DNA of 64,000 bases from Paraclostridium hominis (GTDB taxonomy: Bacteria; Bacillota; Clostridia; Peptostreptococcales; Peptostreptococcaceae), in NCBI RefSeq assembly GCF_014306135.1, contig NZ_JACRWD010000002.1, positions 308,871-372,870 of the forward strand. Direction: 5' to 3'. The notes below the pieces were generated by a model. It searched no databases. It was not told the origin of the DNA and saw only the letters and a program-made list of their open reading frames with translations. A program made the translations under genes and the position numbers. This document shows, in pieces, positions 62,320 to 64,000 of the stretch (positions are counted from its first letter, which is position 1; every line of letters begins with the position of its first letter).

Positions 62320-63207
62320 CTATTTAGCTGTTTTATTATTCTCAACTATATTTTTCATATAATCCATTAATCCATCTTTTAAATTATCTCTTTTTAATGC
62401 AAAGTCTATAGTTGCTTCTAAGAATCCTAGTTTATCCCCAACATCATATCTTCTTCCTTCAAAATTATATGCATATATAGCTTCATGTTGTGCTAAAGTT
62501 TTTAATGCATCTGTAAGTTGTATCTCTCCACCTTTTCCTGGAGCCTGATTTTCTAATATCTCAAATATAGCAGGAGTTATTATATATCTTCCTAATATAG
62601 CTATATTTGATGGAGCTTCTTCTACATTTGGTTTTTCAACCATATCTTTGACTTTATATACTCTGTCTTCTATATATTTACAATCTAGTATTCCATATTT
62701 ATCAGTATTTTCCCTATCTACCTCTTGTACCCCTAATATACTAGTTTTATATTCATCATATGCATCTATTAATTGCTTAAGACATGGAGTTTTAGAATCA
62801 ACTATATCATCTCCTAAAAGTACTGCAAATGGTTCATCACCTATGAAACTTTTTGCACAGTGTATAGCATGTCCTAATCCTTTTGGCTCCTTCTGTCTTA
62901 TATAATGTATATTAACCATATTTGATATATCTTGTACCATTTTTAACATTTCAGTCTTACCTTTTTGTTCTAACTCAAGTTCTAATTCCACAGATTTATC
63001 AAAATGATCTTCTATAGATTTTTTATTTCTACCTGTTATTATAAGTATTTCTTCTATTCCAGAATTTATAGCTTCCTCTATTATGTATTGTAGTGTTGGT
63101 TTATCAACTATAGGAAGCATTTCCTTCGGCTGAGATTTAGTAGCTGGTAAAAATCTAGTACCTAACCCAGCTGCTGGTATAATTGCTTTTTTAACAGTCT
63201 TTTTCAT
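62320..63207 (-). CDS. galU: UTP--glucose-1-phosphate uridylyltransferase
   Basis: 295 residues. Nucleotide-binding 'AIIPAAGLGTRFLPATKSQP' near the N-terminus, 'KEMLPIVDKPTLQYIIEEAI', 'RQKEPKGLGHAIHCAKSFIG', 'FAVLLGDDIVDS' (metal Asp) and 'GRYIITPAIFEILE'. It makes UDP-glucose from glucose-1-phosphate produced by PgcA. First gene of the galU-galE pair. SD AAGAGGT precedes the ATG. Confidence 0.97.
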   Translation of the reverse strand: MKKTVKKAIIPAAGLGTRFLPATKSQPKEMLPIVDKPTLQYIIEEAINSGIEEILIITGRNKKSIEDHFDKSVELELELEQKGKTEMLKMVQDISNMVNIHYIRQKEPKGLGHAIHCAKSFIGDEPFAVLLGDDIVDSKTPCLKQLIDAYDEYKTSILGVQEVDRENTDKYGILDCKYIEDRVYKVKDMVEKPNVEEAPSNIAILGRYIITPAIFEILENQAPGKGGEIQLTDALKTLAQHEAIYAYNFEGRRYDVGDKLGFLEATIDFALKRDNLKDGLMDYMKNIVENNKTAK

Positions 63208-63270
63208 TTTAATACCTCTTTCTTGTTAATTAATTTATATAAAAATTCCTAAATTTACTTATTTTATGTA

Positions 63271-63299
63271 ACTATAGTATTTTACAACATTTCCATCAA
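63271..63299 (-). promoter_or_regulatory. Candidate promoter of galU-galE
   Basis: -35 TTGATG (63294-63299), 17-base spacer, -10 TATAGT (63271-63276) on the minus strand, about 65 bases before the galU start. From here to the 5S gene (63300-63670) I see no coding region; the stretch is AT-rich spacer. Confidence 0.48.
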
Positions 63300-63675
63300 T
63301 TTGTCTGTCGATTTTTGTCGCATTTATAAATACTATATATCTATCTATTATCTTTCCTAATTTTATAAGTTTAAATAGATATAATATTTATGTTATCATA
63401 CATATAAAATATAATAAATTTTATATAAAAAATAATACTATAGAATACGAATATGAGATTTTCTTTGCATAGGATATATGCACTAGAAATGATTGTTTGT
63501 TGTATAACTCTTATAATTAAAAATATCTTAAAATGGTATATAAAAAATGTAAAAAAACCGTATCTAAATATAATTTAAATAAAATTGACTATCAATAAAT
63601 CTTTCTACTTGCATATATGATTTTAGGAATGATAGAACAATCTTTCAAATAAATTTAATTACATAAAAAAAGATT

Positions 63676-63792
<117 letters not shown>

Positions 63793-63872
63793 TAATCTTT
63801 AATAGATTAATATCTATTTAGTTAGAGTTAGTACCCTAAAAACTGAATAACATTTACTAGATTAAATAATCT

Positions 63873-64000
63873 TGGTCAAGTCCTCGATCTATTAGTATCA
63901 ATAAGCTACATACATTACTGTACTTCCACCTTTGACCTATCAACCAGGTAGTCTTCCTGGGATCTTACCCTTACGGTGGGAAATCTTATCTTGAAGTTGG
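63873..64000 (-). rRNA. rrl: 23S ribosomal RNA, 3' end (partial; runs off the window)
   Basis: The last ~128 nucleotides of 23S on the minus strand, ending ...GATCGAGGACTTGACC. Conserved pieces include ATCCCAGGAAGACTACCTGG and GAAGTACAGTAATGTATG. The rest of the gene, and presumably 16S, lies beyond the right edge. Confidence 0.94.

Overview
This is an AT-rich (roughly 30% G+C by eye) piece of a Gram-positive, spore-forming, anaerobic Clostridia chromosome. Supporting signs are an alpha/beta-type small acid-soluble spore protein with a sigma-G-like promoter, pyruvate:ferredoxin oxidoreductase, a meso-DAP type MurE, strong AGGAGG ribosome binding sites, a T-box leader, and an ortholog of CamA, the orphan adenine methyltransferase known from Clostridioides difficile. 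I infer the family Peptostreptococcaceae. The phosphocholine and choline-binding genes suggest a Paeniclostridium/Paraclostridium-like genome rather than C. difficile, but the species call is inference.

Layout. 1-5.6 kb: an M16 peptidase pair (yfmF/yfmH), a membrane protein with a chelatase-like domain, ychF and murE. 5.6-17.3 kb: nifJ, deoC, an HxlR-type regulator, pduL, the shikimate operon aroC-aroB-aroA, an iron-sulfur flavoprotein and a frameshifted GAF/SpoIIE-type phosphatase. 17.3-22.3 kb: small hypothetical genes, a NERD protein, a spore protein, an HI0933-type flavoprotein and a PAP2 phosphatase. 22.3-33.5 kb: a mannose-family PTS, glucokinase, hpt, a PLP enzyme, asnA behind an Asn-specific T-box, and ptsH/ptsI. 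32-37 kb: camA with a STAS-like protein, flanked by two unrelated patatin-like lipases. 37-42 kb: wall enzymes (amidases, a divergent cis-prenyltransferase, an LCP ligase) mixed with two decayed genes (a flavin oxidoreductase remnant and an IS3-type insertion sequence). 42-51 kb: a surface polysaccharide or teichoic-acid-like locus (initiating sugar transferase, wecB, polymerase, three glycosyltransferases, licD, murJ). 51-60.5 kb: pgcA, a lic operon for phosphocholine, and two secreted enzymes with choline-binding repeats. 60.8-64 kb: rnpB, galE, galU, 5S rRNA and the 3' end of 23S rRNA.

The main theme is phosphocholine. The window appears to hold every step: choline import (LicB), choline phosphorylation (LicA-like kinase domain), CDP-choline formation (LicC), transfer onto a surface glycan (LicD inside the glycan operon), a candidate wall-attachment enzyme (LCP), and two exported hydrolases that read the tag through choline-binding repeats. 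Its unusual part is a three-domain protein at the head of the lic operon: a winged-helix DNA-binding domain, a nucleotidyltransferase-like domain with a worn-down signature loop, and a choline-kinase-like domain. It could couple choline status to transcription of the operon.

Starts were revised wherever a Shine-Dalgarno (SD) sequence or promoter argued for it. Promoters and terminators were found by eye. No database search or alignment was run; family calls rest on motif and sequence recognition.
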